Origin: Candidatus Aminicenantota bacterium
GTDB taxonomy: Bacteria > Acidobacteriota > Aminicenantia > UBA2199
Length of the DNA: 64,000 bases
Reading direction: 5' to 3'
Assembly: GCA_026393835.1 (NCBI GenBank)
Contig: JAPKZK010000138.1
Location: forward strand, 1-64,000
The position numbers and the translations under genes were made by a program. The notes beneath the pieces were generated by a model that saw only the letters and a list, made by a program, of their open reading frames with translations, ran no database searches and was not told where the DNA came from. Every line of letters starts with the position of its first letter. Within the stretch, counting starts at the first letter, position 1. This document shows positions 55,106 through 63,464 of the stretch, piece by piece.

Positions 55106-55597
55106 ATGGAACAAGATCATTTATTTTTTATGGAAAAAGCGTTTGAGCAAGCAGAACTGGCCTACAGGGAGGGAGAGGTGCCGATAGGCGCGGTAATCGT
55201 ATTAAATAATGAAATCATCGGCAAAGGGTACAATTCCGTCATCAAAAATTCCGATCCCACGGCCCATGCAGAAATCATGGCCTTGCGAGCTGCAGGAAAA
55301 GCAGCGCAAAATTACCGCTTGCTGGATACGGCTATTTATGTCACCCTGGAACCCTGTTTCATGTGTTATGCCGCGTTAGTACATGCCCGGGTCAGGAATC
55401 TTTATTTTGGGGCAAGCGATCCCAAGGGCGGTATTTTTTCCACCGGCAAATTCGCTGCAATAAAAAATATTTTTAATCACACAATTGAAGCAAAATCTGG
55501 TATAATAGGGGATAAAGCTTCGAGACTTTTGCAAGAATTCTTCCAGGCCCGGAGGGGTGCCGGAGCGGTTGAACGGGACGGTCTCGAAAATCGTTGA
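55106..55597 (+). CDS. tadA: tRNA-specific adenosine deaminase TadA, 3' end inside a tRNA gene
   Basis: A 163-residue cytidine-deaminase-fold zinc enzyme that converts A34 to inosine in tRNA-Arg(ACG). Zinc/catalytic motif HAE at 54-56 and PCFMC at 83-87 (C84, C87), with GAV at 28-30. The canonical domain ends near residue 148; codons from about 149 to 163 (GAGAVERDGLENR) are formed by the first 47 nt of the tRNA-Ser gene that follows, so the C-terminal tail is a by-product of the overlap. A near-leaderless promoter drives the gene. Confidence 0.93.
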   Translation: MEQDHLFFMEKAFEQAELAYREGEVPIGAVIVLNNEIIGKGYNSVIKNSDPTAHAEIMALRAAGKAAQNYRLLDTAIYVTLEPCFMCYAALVHARVRNLYFGASDPKGGIFSTGKFAAIKNIFNHTIEAKSGIIGDKASRLLQEFFQARRGAGAVERDGLENR

Positions 55598-55640
55598 CCT
55601 GGTAACGGGTCCGTGGGTTCAAATCCCACCCCCTCCGCCA
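55551..55640 (+). tRNA. tRNA-Ser(CGA), CCA encoded
   Basis: A 90-nt class II tRNA. Acceptor stem GGAGGGG pairs with CCCCTCC, discriminator G, CCA encoded at 55638-55640. Anticodon stem ACGGT/ATCGT encloses loop CTCGAAA, giving anticodon CGA (reads UCG). A long variable arm with GACC/GGTC stem and T-arm GTGGG-TTCAAAT-CCCAC confirm the serine type. The first 47 nt also encode the end of tadA. It is likely cotranscribed with tadA and processed by RNase P. Confidence 0.95.
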
Positions 55641-55663
55641 TTTGCCATTTGCTATTTGCTATT

Positions 55664-56107
55664 TTACCTGATGGTAGGAACCTTAATAATGGAGAGAAAA
55701 AGGCCCAGGTATTCGAGGGCTTTTTCAAAATCATCGTATGATGCCGGTTTGGGAATATAATTATTGCATCCCAGCAGGTGGCAGCGTTCCACCTCTTCCG
55801 GGTCATTCATCGTGGAGATTATGATTACGGGAATTTTGCGCAGTTCCGGGTCTGCTTTTATTTTAATCAACACTTCTTCGCCGCTCATACAGGGCATGCG
55901 AATATCCAGGAGCAGCAGGTAACTTTTGTTTTTTCCTGATTTTTCATCGCCACTCTTCACTGTACCGAACAAGAAATCCAGTATGGCCCGGCCATCTTTA
56001 AAAAATAGAATCCGGTTGTTAATCCCGGCGCGGCGCAAGTTCTTTTCTATAAGTCGTAAATGTCCTTCCTCATCATCCACAATGAGGATATTAAATTCAT
56101 CATTCAT
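55664..56107 (-). CDS. Single-domain response regulator
   Basis: A 147-residue receiver of the Rcp1/CheY-like type used by bacteriophytochrome-like and hybrid kinases: acidic pair in LIVDDEEGHL, phosphoacceptor in LLLDIRMPCMSG, Lys in IPKPASY. It has no output domain. ATG 56107 is preferred (GGAG 9 nt upstream); ATG 56116 would be too close to the site. Its kinase is not adjacent; the orphan kinases at 21518 and 50560 are candidates. Confidence 0.9.
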   Translation of the reverse strand: MNDEFNILIVDDEEGHLRLIEKNLRRAGINNRILFFKDGRAILDFLFGTVKSGDEKSGKNKSYLLLLDIRMPCMSGEEVLIKIKADPELRKIPVIIISTMNDPEEVERCHLLGCNNYIPKPASYDDFEKALEYLGLFLSIIKVPTIR

Positions 56108-56344
56108 ATTTTTCATCTCCAGCGAGGAAAATAAGTCCCCGTTTCAATAATATTCTTCAATATTCATTTATAACAAAACAAAAAAAAAAATGCAATAGGA
56201 AATTTTTTTTTTCATGATGTTTGTTTGAAAAAAAAGAACCGGCCCTGCTCTCCTGGCCGATTGTGTCAAGTATTTTGAATAAAATGGGAATGGCAATAGA
56301 CCTGGAGAAACGAAGGAGAACAAAGGGGACAGGCAGGAATGCCC

Positions 56345-56547
56345 AATATATCAAACCCAAGGGAACAAAGAAAGCCCTATCCCCCTCCCCGGAAAATATC
56401 AAAAAAGTGCGTGAAGAAGCAGAAGGTCAATTGAAGCGATACAGCCTGGATGAGAAATTTCAAAAGGCCATCGGGGAAACCACGCTGAAAAAAGTGGTGT
56501 TGATCTTCAACGGAACCCGGTTGGTCTATCATGGGGAAATTAATTAG
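56345..56547 (+). pseudogene. 3' fragment of a PD-(D/E)XK nuclease-family gene
   Basis: Encodes YIKPKGTKKALSPSPENIKK through LVYHGEIN, a near copy of the end of the gene at 2-262, including the TTAATTAGAG just behind the stop. Upstream the similarity ends and the frame runs into unrelated low-quality sequence (RRRTKGTGRNAQ), without ATPase domain, start or catalytic core. It is a broken duplicate. Confidence 0.8.
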
Positions 56548-56829
56548 AGTGATTGGCCCGTGGCGGATTTCTTGGCTGTCCCCTTCCGTTCCCCCTCAAG
56601 TCTGGATCTGGGGGGTGCCGGGTAACCGGCATTCCTACCGCGACGGAAAATTCCCTGGTGGGTATCGGGTTTGGCCGGGAAGATAGGAATATCTCCCAGG
56701 TCAAGTATGCATCGTTCAAGAATCAGTGTTAATCGGTGTAAGGAACAAGTAAATATTTATAATTATTTACACAGTGAAACGCCTCTATTATCCAACCTTC
56801 AAATAAAAAAAGGTAAACTTTTATAAATT
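56548..56829. other. Intergenic repeat debris
   Basis: No gene seen. Contains a GGCGGATTTCTTGGCTGTCC block (about 56563) related to 59183 and 60713, and a block GGTAACCGGCATTCCTACC (about 56623) nearly identical to one at about 61055, each with further similarity around it. Confidence 0.5.
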
Positions 56830-56860
56830 TTGACTAAAATTTGGAAAATAGTGTTATATA
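56830..56860 (+). promoter_or_regulatory. Promoter of the lectin-domain gene
   Basis: TTGACT (56830-56835) and TATATA (56855-56860) with 19-nt spacing (18 nt to the overlapping TTATAT). AAGGAGG precedes the ATG at 56881. Confidence 0.4.
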
Positions 56861-56880
56861 TATGGGGTAAGGAGGATGAG

Positions 56881-57495
56881 ATGAGACAAAAATATGTTTT
56901 ATCAATCATACTTGTGATTAATATATGCTGTATGTTTGTCTATGGGGATTCAGACAAAATAAAAAATCCCGCCAATGGCCATTGGTATCAGCGATTTGAT
57001 ACACCTATGTCATGGCATCAAGCAAAAGCATATTGCGAAAGCCTTGGCGGTCATCTGGCCACGATTACATCAGCGGAGGAAAACAACTTTGTTTATTTAA
57101 ATGTGGTTGTTAATCCTCTCAGCCAGGTGCTTGAGTGTTGGCTGGGAGCCACGGATGAAGAATATGAAAGTATTTGGAAATGGGTGACGGGGGAAACGTG
57201 GAATTATACAAATTGGGGGTATGGAGAGCCAAATAGTTGGCAGGGAAACGAAGACTATCTTACAATTTTTACCACTGTTGAATCCCAGAGATTCTCAAAA
57301 TGGAATGATCGCGGGAACAATTATAATTATTCAACGATTTGCGAATGGGAGGCTGAAAAGCAAACGATTACAGTTACTTCTCCCAATGGCGGAGAACGTT
57401 GGACTGTAAATGATAATCATTCGATTAAATGGACTACTAAGGGCAGCGTCAGAAATGTTAAGATCGAATATACCACCGACAATGGCGCCACCTAG
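56881..57495 (+). CDS. C-type lectin-domain surface protein, N-terminal part up to a premature stop
   Basis: Residues 1-22 form a signal peptide (MRQKYVLSIILVINICCMFV). Residues 30-158 are a C-type lectin-like domain: WYQRFDTPMSWHQAKAYCES, GGHLATI, a WIG-like WLGA, Ca2+-site GYGEPN and SKWND, and the final Cys in STICEWE. An Ig-like segment begins at 162 (ITVTSPNGGERW). Codon 205 (57493-57495) is TAG; the same frame continues without another stop to 59127, and the expected family residue at this place is Trp (TGG). A single base change therefore truncates the protein. The truncated product would be a secreted lectin domain. Confidence 0.8.
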   Translation: MRQKYVLSIILVINICCMFVYGDSDKIKNPANGHWYQRFDTPMSWHQAKAYCESLGGHLATITSAEENNFVYLNVVVNPLSQVLECWLGATDEEYESIWKWVTGETWNYTNWGYGEPNSWQGNEDYLTIFTTVESQRFSKWNDRGNNYNYSTICEWEAEKQTITVTSPNGGERWTVNDNHSIKWTTKGSVRNVKIEYTTDNGAT

Positions 57496-57651
57496 TCCAC
57501 GATTACTTCTTACACCCCCAATAAAGGCTCTTATGCATGGACTATTCCCAATGCCCCTTCCTCTCAATGCAAAATAAGAGTAGGCGAATATCACCACGGG
57601 ATCCCAACGGATACCAGCGACACTGTTTTTTCCATAACGGCGGCGTCATCT

Positions 57652-59127
57652 ATGTCCACTATTCATTTAAGTCGCACCAAATTAAATTTTTGTTCTTTAA
57701 CATCCGGAGCCGCTTCAACTCCTCAGGAGGTATCGATTACCAACAGCGGCAGCGGAACTCTGAAATGGAATATCAGCGTCGATGCGCCATGGCTTATTTG
57801 CGCTCCGGGCTCAGGCGCCGGTAACGGTACTATATTCGTATCGATAAATTCCGCCGGATTAACCCTGGGAACCTATACGGGGAAAGTCATCATTTCCGAT
57901 CCCAATGCAACTAATTCTCCTCAATCCATCTTCGTTACCCTGAAAGTAAAATCCGGGGCCCAGTACACCGGGCCATTTGGCGAATTTTCAACGCCGGTGG
58001 ATGGTTCTACCGTTCGAAATAGCATCCCTGTAACCGGTTGGGCGCTGGATGATATCGAAATTCAAAGCGTTAAAATTTACCGGGAGGATGGAAATGCCCT
58101 TGTATTAATCGGCGATGTTGTATTTGTCGAAGGCGCCCGCCCGGATGTCGAAGCCGCATACCCGGATTACCCTTTTAATTATAAAGCAGGCTGGGGATAC
58201 ATGCTGCTTACCAATTTCCTACCCAATGGCGGTAACGGTGTATTTAAACTGCATGCAGTCGCCGCCAGTACAGAGGGAAAAATCGCCGATCTTGGCGTTA
58301 AGACCATCACAGTCGATAACGCCCATGCGGTGAAACCCTTTGGCGCCATTGATACGCCTACCCAGGGCGGCACTGCCTCCGGTAAACACTTTATTAATTC
58401 CGGTTGGATATTAACACCGATGCCCAATATGATACCCTTCGATGGTTCCACCATTGGAGTATGGATAGACGGCGTCTATATCGGACACCCGGTTTATAAT
58501 AAATACAGGGAAGATATCGCCCTATTATTTCCCGGGTATGCCAACAGTAATGGGGCGGCCTGTTATTATTACCTCGATACCACGGCATACAAAAATGCAA
58601 TTCACACAATCCAATGGACAGCGGCAGACAGCGGCGGGAACATCGACGGGATTGGAAGCCGGTATTTCAGCATTCAAAATTCAGCGATTCCAGGAGCAGG
58701 CGGGGCAAATGACCAGGCGCCGGGGATCAGATATCAGGGATCAGAATTCCGTAGAGGCGAACCTGTGTGTTCGCCCAATCCTGTCCAGTGTTTGCCCGTC
58801 AAAAACTTGTTCGGCACGGTGGATATAGTAAAAGGCTATCGAGAAGACGCCGCCACCACTCCACAGACAGTTTATCCCAATGAGAATGGAATAATAGCCG
58901 TTGAAATCAAAGAACTGGAACGGGTTGAAATCCATTTCCCGGTTTCACCGGTGAACAACATTTCTTCTCTTCCTATTGGTTCAACGTTAGACGTCGAAAA
59001 GGGAATTTTCTATTGGCAGCCTGGGCCGGGGTTTATTGGCGAGTATCATCTTGTTTTTATAGAGAAAGAGGAAAGAGGACCTGTAAACCGGAAAGATGTA
59101 ATAGTAAAAATCATTCCTGGGTATTAA
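57652..59127 (+). CDS. Continuation of the lectin-domain protein: BACON and Ig-like domains
   Basis: In frame with 56881-57495 and open from 57496 on; the ATG at 57652 is merely the first Met, with no ribosome site. It encodes a BACON-type domain (about 57670-57950: LNFCSLTSGAASTPQEVSI, ISVDAPWL), then two Ig-like/adhesion modules (EFSTPVDGSTVRNSIPVTGW and AIDTPTQGGTASGKHFINSGW), and a C-terminal putative Ig/cadherin-like segment. It would be the extracellular stalk of a 748-residue surface protein. A REP-like palindrome is embedded at 58756-58775. Expression would need stop-codon readthrough, suppression or an internal start. Confidence 0.65.
   Translation: MSTIHLSRTKLNFCSLTSGAASTPQEVSITNSGSGTLKWNISVDAPWLICAPGSGAGNGTIFVSINSAGLTLGTYTGKVIISDPNATNSPQSIFVTLKVKSGAQYTGPFGEFSTPVDGSTVRNSIPVTGWALDDIEIQSVKIYREDGNALVLIGDVVFVEGARPDVEAAYPDYPFNYKAGWGYMLLTNFLPNGGNGVFKLHAVAASTEGKIADLGVKTITVDNAHAVKPFGAIDTPTQGGTASGKHFINSGWILTPMPNMIPFDGSTIGVWIDGVYIGHPVYNKYREDIALLFPGYANSNGAACYYYLDTTAYKNAIHTIQWTAADSGGNIDGIGSRYFSIQNSAIPGAGGANDQAPGIRYQGSEFRRGEPVCSPNPVQCLPVKNLFGTVDIVKGYREDAATTPQTVYPNENGIIAVEIKELERVEIHFPVSPVNNISSLPIGSTLDVEKGIFYWQPGPGFIGEYHLVFIEKEERGPVNRKDVIVKIIPGY
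58756..58775. repeat. REP-like palindrome inside a coding frame
   Basis: GGCGAAC (58756-58762) and GTTCGCC (58769-58775), same core as the palindrome at 27357, encoding the residues RGEPVCSPN of the surface protein. Confidence 0.55.
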
Positions 59128-59233
59128 CCCATGAAAAGAGTAGGGGGCAGTCAAAATTTTCCCCGAAGTGGATTGGCGGATTTCTCGGATTTTTTGACTG
59201 TCCCCTTCCGTTCCCCTATTATTTTTCAAGATT
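59128..59233. other. Intergenic repeat debris
   Basis: No gene; contains the GGCGGATTTCT ... GACTGTCCCCTTCCG block shared with 56563 and, less well, 60713. Confidence 0.4.
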
Positions 59234-59473
59234 TCATACCACTTGTCTATTAAACCGGAGGGGAAATCGTTCCGGCGCTTCTAAAGCTTCGAGTTCGATA
59301 TCGCAATCCAGGGATTGCCAATATAATTGACTGGGAGACAGGAATTGTACATTGAAAATTTCATCTATCTTTGCATTTTTAAATTCCGGGTAATTGGAGA
59401 AAGGAACAAAATATTCCTTATCGTTTACCAATATCCGGAGGCCAATGTTTGAGATGTTTAAAGACAAATTCAT
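59234..59473 (-). CDS. DUF2442-type small protein
   Basis: A 79-residue protein (MNLSLNISNIGLRIL...) with the DUF2442 outline: LVNDKEYFVPFSNYPEFKNA, then a strand and YWQSLDCDIELEAL, the W-x-x-L-D-x-D-I motif. DUF2442 proteins usually accompany DUF4160 and are often listed near toxin-antitoxin loci; no DUF4160 gene is present. A consensus promoter ends 6 nt from the second ATG (59473), which is chosen; the first ATG at 59476 is possible. Confidence 0.7.
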   Translation of the reverse strand: MNLSLNISNIGLRILVNDKEYFVPFSNYPEFKNAKIDEIFNVQFLSPSQLYWQSLDCDIELEALEAPERFPLRFNRQVV

Positions 59474-59479
59474 CATCTA

Positions 59480-59508
59480 ACTATATACGAAATCATCTGA
59501 AATTTCAA
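59480..59508 (-). promoter_or_regulatory. Promoter of the DUF2442 gene (leaderless)
   Basis: On the minus strand TTGAAA (59508-59503), 17 nt, TATAGT (59485-59480). The predicted start coincides with the ATG at 59473; there is no ribosome site. Confidence 0.6.
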
Positions 59509-59963
59509 CTGGAAAAATTTTTATTTTCATCGGTGACTACCATGAAAATAGCCGCGAAGAACGCGAAGGACCGCGAAGTAGGGGCGAGCCGCAGTGTCTC
59601 CGTATTCGCCCGTTTATTGGCCGGGGATCCTGGCCCTCCCTGCTTTTTTCTTCTCTTCTTCTCTTCTGCTCTTCATCTCTTCTTCGCTTCTATCTTTTTC
59701 CCCTTGGCGCCTTGGTGGCGACAATTTCATGATCTCCGGGCGAAGGGGCGAAGGGTAACGTCAGACCGCTGCGCCCTCACGACAAACTACCATGATGCCA
59801 GCCGGGAATCAAGGAAAAAATGGAATGTTGGGCTAGGGGGCAGGCCAATTAGGCTCCTAAAGACTTACATTGTAGCCGACATCCTGATGAAGGTAGATCG
59901 AATGAGTATGGCTGCCGGCCTGTTTTTTTGCCTGTCTTGTTCTTCCGCATTTTTCCAGGGTAC
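59509..59963. other. Intergenic repeat debris
   Basis: No gene seen. Includes GCGAAGAACGCGAAGG units (59555), a degenerate REP-like palindrome (about 59580-59612), a pyrimidine tract (59640-59700), a CCTTGGCGCCTTGGTGGC block (59703) related to the sat leader and to 7930, and an AAGGAAAAAATGGAATGTT block (59813) repeated at 60761. Confidence 0.5.
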
Positions 59964-60308
59964 TTAATACTCGATTACTGCCGCTATTGCCGCTGTAATC
60001 GATTTCATTACAGTTGGAGAAACTTTTCCAAGCCTTTGAACAAAACGCTGTGTATCAACACCTCGCAGTTGCAATGTATCCACCGCAGAGGTTTTATCCA
60101 GGCCATTTATACTATCTGGAACCAATTTTACATGCCATATATTATGAATAAAATAATCTTTCCATTCGGTAATAGGCGCAACCAGCCGGATTGGTAATAT
60201 CCCGATTGAATCAGAGTTTACCACAACCACTGGGCGAATTTTGCGAATTTCTGCGCCAAGAGTTGGATCGAGATTTACCGTCCATATCTCACCGCGTCTA
60301 GCTTTCAT
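59964..60308 (-). CDS. mazF: MazF/PemK-type mRNA interferase toxin
   Basis: A 114-residue toxin with the PemK/MazF fold: N-terminal RRGEIWTVNLDPTLGAEIRKIRPVVVVNSD, including the conserved Arg and the Asp/Thr turn, and a C-terminal helix. It would cleave mRNA at short motifs. The start overlaps the antitoxin gene by 11 bp, the usual arrangement in such operons. Confidence 0.88.
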   Translation of the reverse strand: MKARRGEIWTVNLDPTLGAEIRKIRPVVVVNSDSIGILPIRLVAPITEWKDYFIHNIWHVKLVPDSINGLDKTSAVDTLQLRGVDTQRFVQRLGKVSPTVMKSITAAIAAVIEY

Positions 60309-60561
60309 CGATAAAATTCCCTTCCTGCCAATCCCTACGCTCGGTGGCTGTTTTTTTATAATATGCTGCCATTGTCCTGGCTTGATTTTTCATGAGTTTC
60401 CGTCGTTCAGATATGGGAAGCTTTATAAAATCAACCGGCGATATCTCCTCATCTTCTGCTTTTTCTGCCATTTTCAGGATCATACCGTACACTCGATCAA
60501 GTTTAGCTGGCGGCACATGTCTAACCAATTCTTGAACCTGAGTATAAGTTACCGTGCTCAT
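60298..60561 (-). CDS. Antitoxin partner of the MazF-type toxin
   Basis: An 87-residue, charged protein (MSTVTYTQVQELVRHVPPAKL...) located directly upstream of and overlapping the toxin gene. The central part (LDRVYGMILKMAEKAEDEE) is helical; it does not look like a typical AbrB-fold MazE and belongs to the group of small helical antitoxins found with MazF toxins of this type. AAGGAG lies 10 nt before the ATG at 60561. The longer frame to 60582 lacks support. Confidence 0.75.
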   Translation of the reverse strand: MSTVTYTQVQELVRHVPPAKLDRVYGMILKMAEKAEDEEISPVDFIKLPISERRKLMKNQARTMAAYYKKTATERRDWQEGNFIDES

Positions 60562-61290
60562 GTTTCTTGAACTCCTTGTCATTTACATCCAACTACCTGG
60601 CTTGCTCTGGATTTTTTATTCTATAATATGTAAAAGTACCACAAGTCACAAAAAAATTCAAGTATTTTTGCTGTAACTATCCAGTCCAGGGCAAAAGCAA
60701 AAAGGAACAGGCGGATTTCTTGACTCTTAACTGTCCCCTGATTCGTTACCCGTCAAACAAGGAAAAAATGGAATGTTTGGATAGGGGACAGGCAGAAACC
60801 GCCACCAAGGGAGTGGACTTAGAGTACCGAGACCCTCAAGAGCCTTAAACCACACTTAAACCACAAAAGTCGCGGTTCAGCGGTTCGGGGTTCATAAAGG
60901 TCAAGACTCTATGAGCCAAAGATTCTGTAAATTAAATAATTAATCCAAATGACATGGTATGTATGTAACCCAGTGAGATCGGCGTTAGACACAAGGTGAG
61001 AGCGCGATGAGGTAGTTCCGCAAGTCCGGATCTCTGCGGACAATGGCGTGTGCCAGGTAACCGGCATTCCTACCACGACAAAAAATGACTAAAATAAGGG
61101 ACGGCCGGAAAATTTCCAACAGGAGTTGACTTTTTTTCGTAATGTGTGTTAAAATTAATTCTTCCGGTGAACCCGGTGATGTTCATAATTAGAAAATTTA
61201 GGTTGGTAGTGCAAACTGGTAGGGCCAAGGAGCGGAAGCTTACGCAAAATTAAAACATTCAAGGTTTTATCGTTTAGAGAGGATAATAAT
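60562..61290. other. 729-bp intergenic region with dispersed repeats
   Basis: No gene seen. It contains the GGCGGATTTCTTGACT block (60713), the AAGGAAAAAATGGAATGTT block (60763), a hairpin near 61013-61045 (TTCCGCA/TGCGGA), and the GGTAACCGGCATTCCTACC block (about 61055) shared with 56623. From about 61130 it becomes AT-rich, merging with the following gene pair. GAGAGG before the TTG at 61291 serves that gene. Confidence 0.5.
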
Positions 61291-62268
61291 TTGAAAGTCA
61301 TAAAAATTACGGATATAGCAGGAATAAAAGTTGGGCATGCCCAAAATAAAAGTGCTGCGACTGGTTGTACTGTAATAATTTGCGAGGACGGTGCAATTTC
61401 AGGAGTAGACGTTAGAGGTGGCGCTCCAGGAACAAGAGAAACTGATCTTTTAAACCCTCTAAATTTGGTTGAAAAAATTCATGCTATTATATTGGCTGGG
61501 GGTAGCGCTTTTGGATTAGATTGTGCAAGTGGGGTGATGGAGTATTTAGAAGAGCACGGTATTGGGTTTGATGTAGGAATTACAAAAGTGCCAATAGTTT
61601 GTGGTGCGGTCCTTTTTGATCTGATGATAGGAGATCATAAAATAAGGCCGGACAGAGCTATGGGGTATAAGGCATGCCAGAATTCAACAAGAAAAAAATG
61701 TTTTGAAGGAAATGTTGGTGCGGGAACAGGGGCAACTGTAGGTAAAATTTTAGGGATTGAGAGAGCCATGAAAGGGGGATTAGGTATATATGGACTCTGT
61801 ATTGATGATTTAAAAGTGGCAGCCATAGTGGCAGTAAACTGCCTTGGCGATATAATTGATCCATACAATAATGAGATAATAGCTGGCTTGCTATCGGAAG
61901 ATAAAAAAAATATTATAAGCACAGAAAATATAATCCTAAATAAATACTACGATAAAAAATGTCAGTTTGTTGGAAATACTACAATTGGAGTTGTTGTTAC
62001 AAATGCAAAATTAAATAAATCACAAGCAAATAAGTTAGCTTCAATATCACATAATGGATATGCGAGAACGATAAATCCGACCCACACTATGATTGACGGT
62101 GATACCATTTTTACTATGGCAACAAATAATATTAAAGCCGATTTTGATTCTGTTGGAATTTTATCAGTAAAAGTAGTAGAGCAGGCAATTTTAAGAGCTG
62201 TGAAAAAAGCAAAAGACTTACATGGCTATAAAAGTTATTCTACTATTAAATCTTTGTTTAAAACCTAA
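61291..62268 (+). CDS. P1-family (DmpA/S58) aminopeptidase
   Basis: A 325-residue Ntn-type autoprocessing hydrolase (L-aminopeptidase/D-esterase type). Typical segments: N-terminal GIKVGHAQN and the GCTV motif, RGGAPGTRETDLL, AIILAGGSAFGLDCASGVM, VGAGTGATVGK, and the self-cleavage site GNTTIGVVVTN, where Thr230 or Thr231 should become the N-terminal nucleophile of the smaller subunit. The start is TTG with GAGAGG about 8 nt upstream. The gene and its neighbour are strongly AT-rich relative to the core genes, suggesting recent transfer. Confidence 0.9.
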   Translation: MKVIKITDIAGIKVGHAQNKSAATGCTVIICEDGAISGVDVRGGAPGTRETDLLNPLNLVEKIHAIILAGGSAFGLDCASGVMEYLEEHGIGFDVGITKVPIVCGAVLFDLMIGDHKIRPDRAMGYKACQNSTRKKCFEGNVGAGTGATVGKILGIERAMKGGLGIYGLCIDDLKVAAIVAVNCLGDIIDPYNNEIIAGLLSEDKKNIISTENIILNKYYDKKCQFVGNTTIGVVVTNAKLNKSQANKLASISHNGYARTINPTHTMIDGDTIFTMATNNIKADFDSVGILSVKVVEQAILRAVKKAKDLHGYKSYSTIKSLFKT

Positions 62269-62405
62269 ATTGATTGAATGGCATTGAATCATATTTTCCA
62301 TAATCATTCGGTTCCCATTTCACGGTGAACCAATACAATAGGCAAAAACACCAATGACAATTACAAATAAAAAAAATAAATAATTTCTAAGGAGGTTTAG
62401 AAACC

Positions 62406-63464
62406 ATGAAAAAATCGGAGATTTGTTTGTTTTTCAGTTTTTTAATCTTATTTTACGGTTTAGCTTTTTCTACCAATTTGGAATTGACTCTTCCACAAAT
62501 AGAGTATATTTCTTATGCGCAAATGGAAAAACTAAACACAGTTAGATATGCGCAATGTCAGTTGAAGTATGAGCTATTTCCAAACAAAAAAACAGGATTG
62601 TCTATGGTGAAAGATCCTGAAAAACTTGAAAATAAGATTAGGATGTGTTTGCAAATTGGCTTAGAAAAGAAAGTTAATGTTTTCATTTTTCCTGAATTAT
62701 CATTGTCCTTGCCAGAAAAAATGAGGGAAAATTTACTAAATGATTTATTTACATTTTCTAAAAATAACGATTTGATAATAATTGGAGGATCTTTTTACGA
62801 TGATTTCAGAAAAAATAAAGTGCCAATTATTATACCTTCAGGTATATTCTATAGTTATAAAATACGGCAATCAAAATTCGAGGTATCACCCTTAAAAGGT
62901 GAGGGTATGGAAGCAGGAGAAAAATTGTTAGTTTTACATACAAAATATGGAAATATACTTGTTATCACGTGTGTTGATTTGATATCTGATGATATACAAT
63001 ATATTGCAAGATATTTATCTAATAGAAAATTAATAAATATTCTTATCACAATTAGTTATAATCCTGTCTCAATGGAATTCATGCGCGAGGTTTCAGCAAT
63101 TGTTAAACGGCATGAGCTATTTGGTCTTATTACTAATATATCCAACCCTAATGCACTTAGTAATGACAACTCAAACTGTAAAGACGATAATAAATATGGG
63201 AATTCCTCGGTTTTTGCCACTATAAACGATGAATATAAAAAAAATTTAATACCATTAATTTCGGATTGTTTTAAAGATTGTAATTTAGAAACAATTAATT
63301 CTTCTTACTCTACGCTTATAGCTCAACTTAACTCAAATGATGAGGCAATGTTAATTTGTGATTTAAATTTAAATGTAATCCGTCCACCATTAGTAACAAA
63401 TGCCCCAGACCAGGGATATCCACCGATAAAGAATATAGAAAAAATATTTATTCAAGAAAAATAA
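62406..63464 (+). CDS. Secreted carbon-nitrogen hydrolase (nitrilase-superfamily) protein
   Basis: A 352-residue protein with a signal peptide (about 1-23) and a nitrilase-type catalytic set: Glu97 in FIFPELSL, a Lys in the KFEVSPLKGE segment (K157), and Cys189 in LVITCVDL. Most nitrilase-family amidases are cytoplasmic, so export is unusual. AAGGAGG lies 11 nt before the ATG. It follows the P1 peptidase by 137 bp in the same AT-rich block; both could act on amide or peptide substrates, one of them outside the cell. Confidence 0.75.
   Translation: MKKSEICLFFSFLILFYGLAFSTNLELTLPQIEYISYAQMEKLNTVRYAQCQLKYELFPNKKTGLSMVKDPEKLENKIRMCLQIGLEKKVNVFIFPELSLSLPEKMRENLLNDLFTFSKNNDLIIIGGSFYDDFRKNKVPIIIPSGIFYSYKIRQSKFEVSPLKGEGMEAGEKLLVLHTKYGNILVITCVDLISDDIQYIARYLSNRKLINILITISYNPVSMEFMREVSAIVKRHELFGLITNISNPNALSNDNSNCKDDNKYGNSSVFATINDEYKKNLIPLISDCFKDCNLETINSSYSTLIAQLNSNDEAMLICDLNLNVIRPPLVTNAPDQGYPPIKNIEKIFIQEK

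Noticed and set aside
59449-59967. A 172-codon plus-strand frame behind the DUF2442 gene
   Set aside because: Low-complexity translation of a pyrimidine tract and repeat debris, no ribosome site.
60950-61080. Group II intron or tRNA remnant
   Set aside because: No domain V-like hairpin, no reverse transcriptase and no cloverleaf could be drawn; kept only as dispersed repeat debris.
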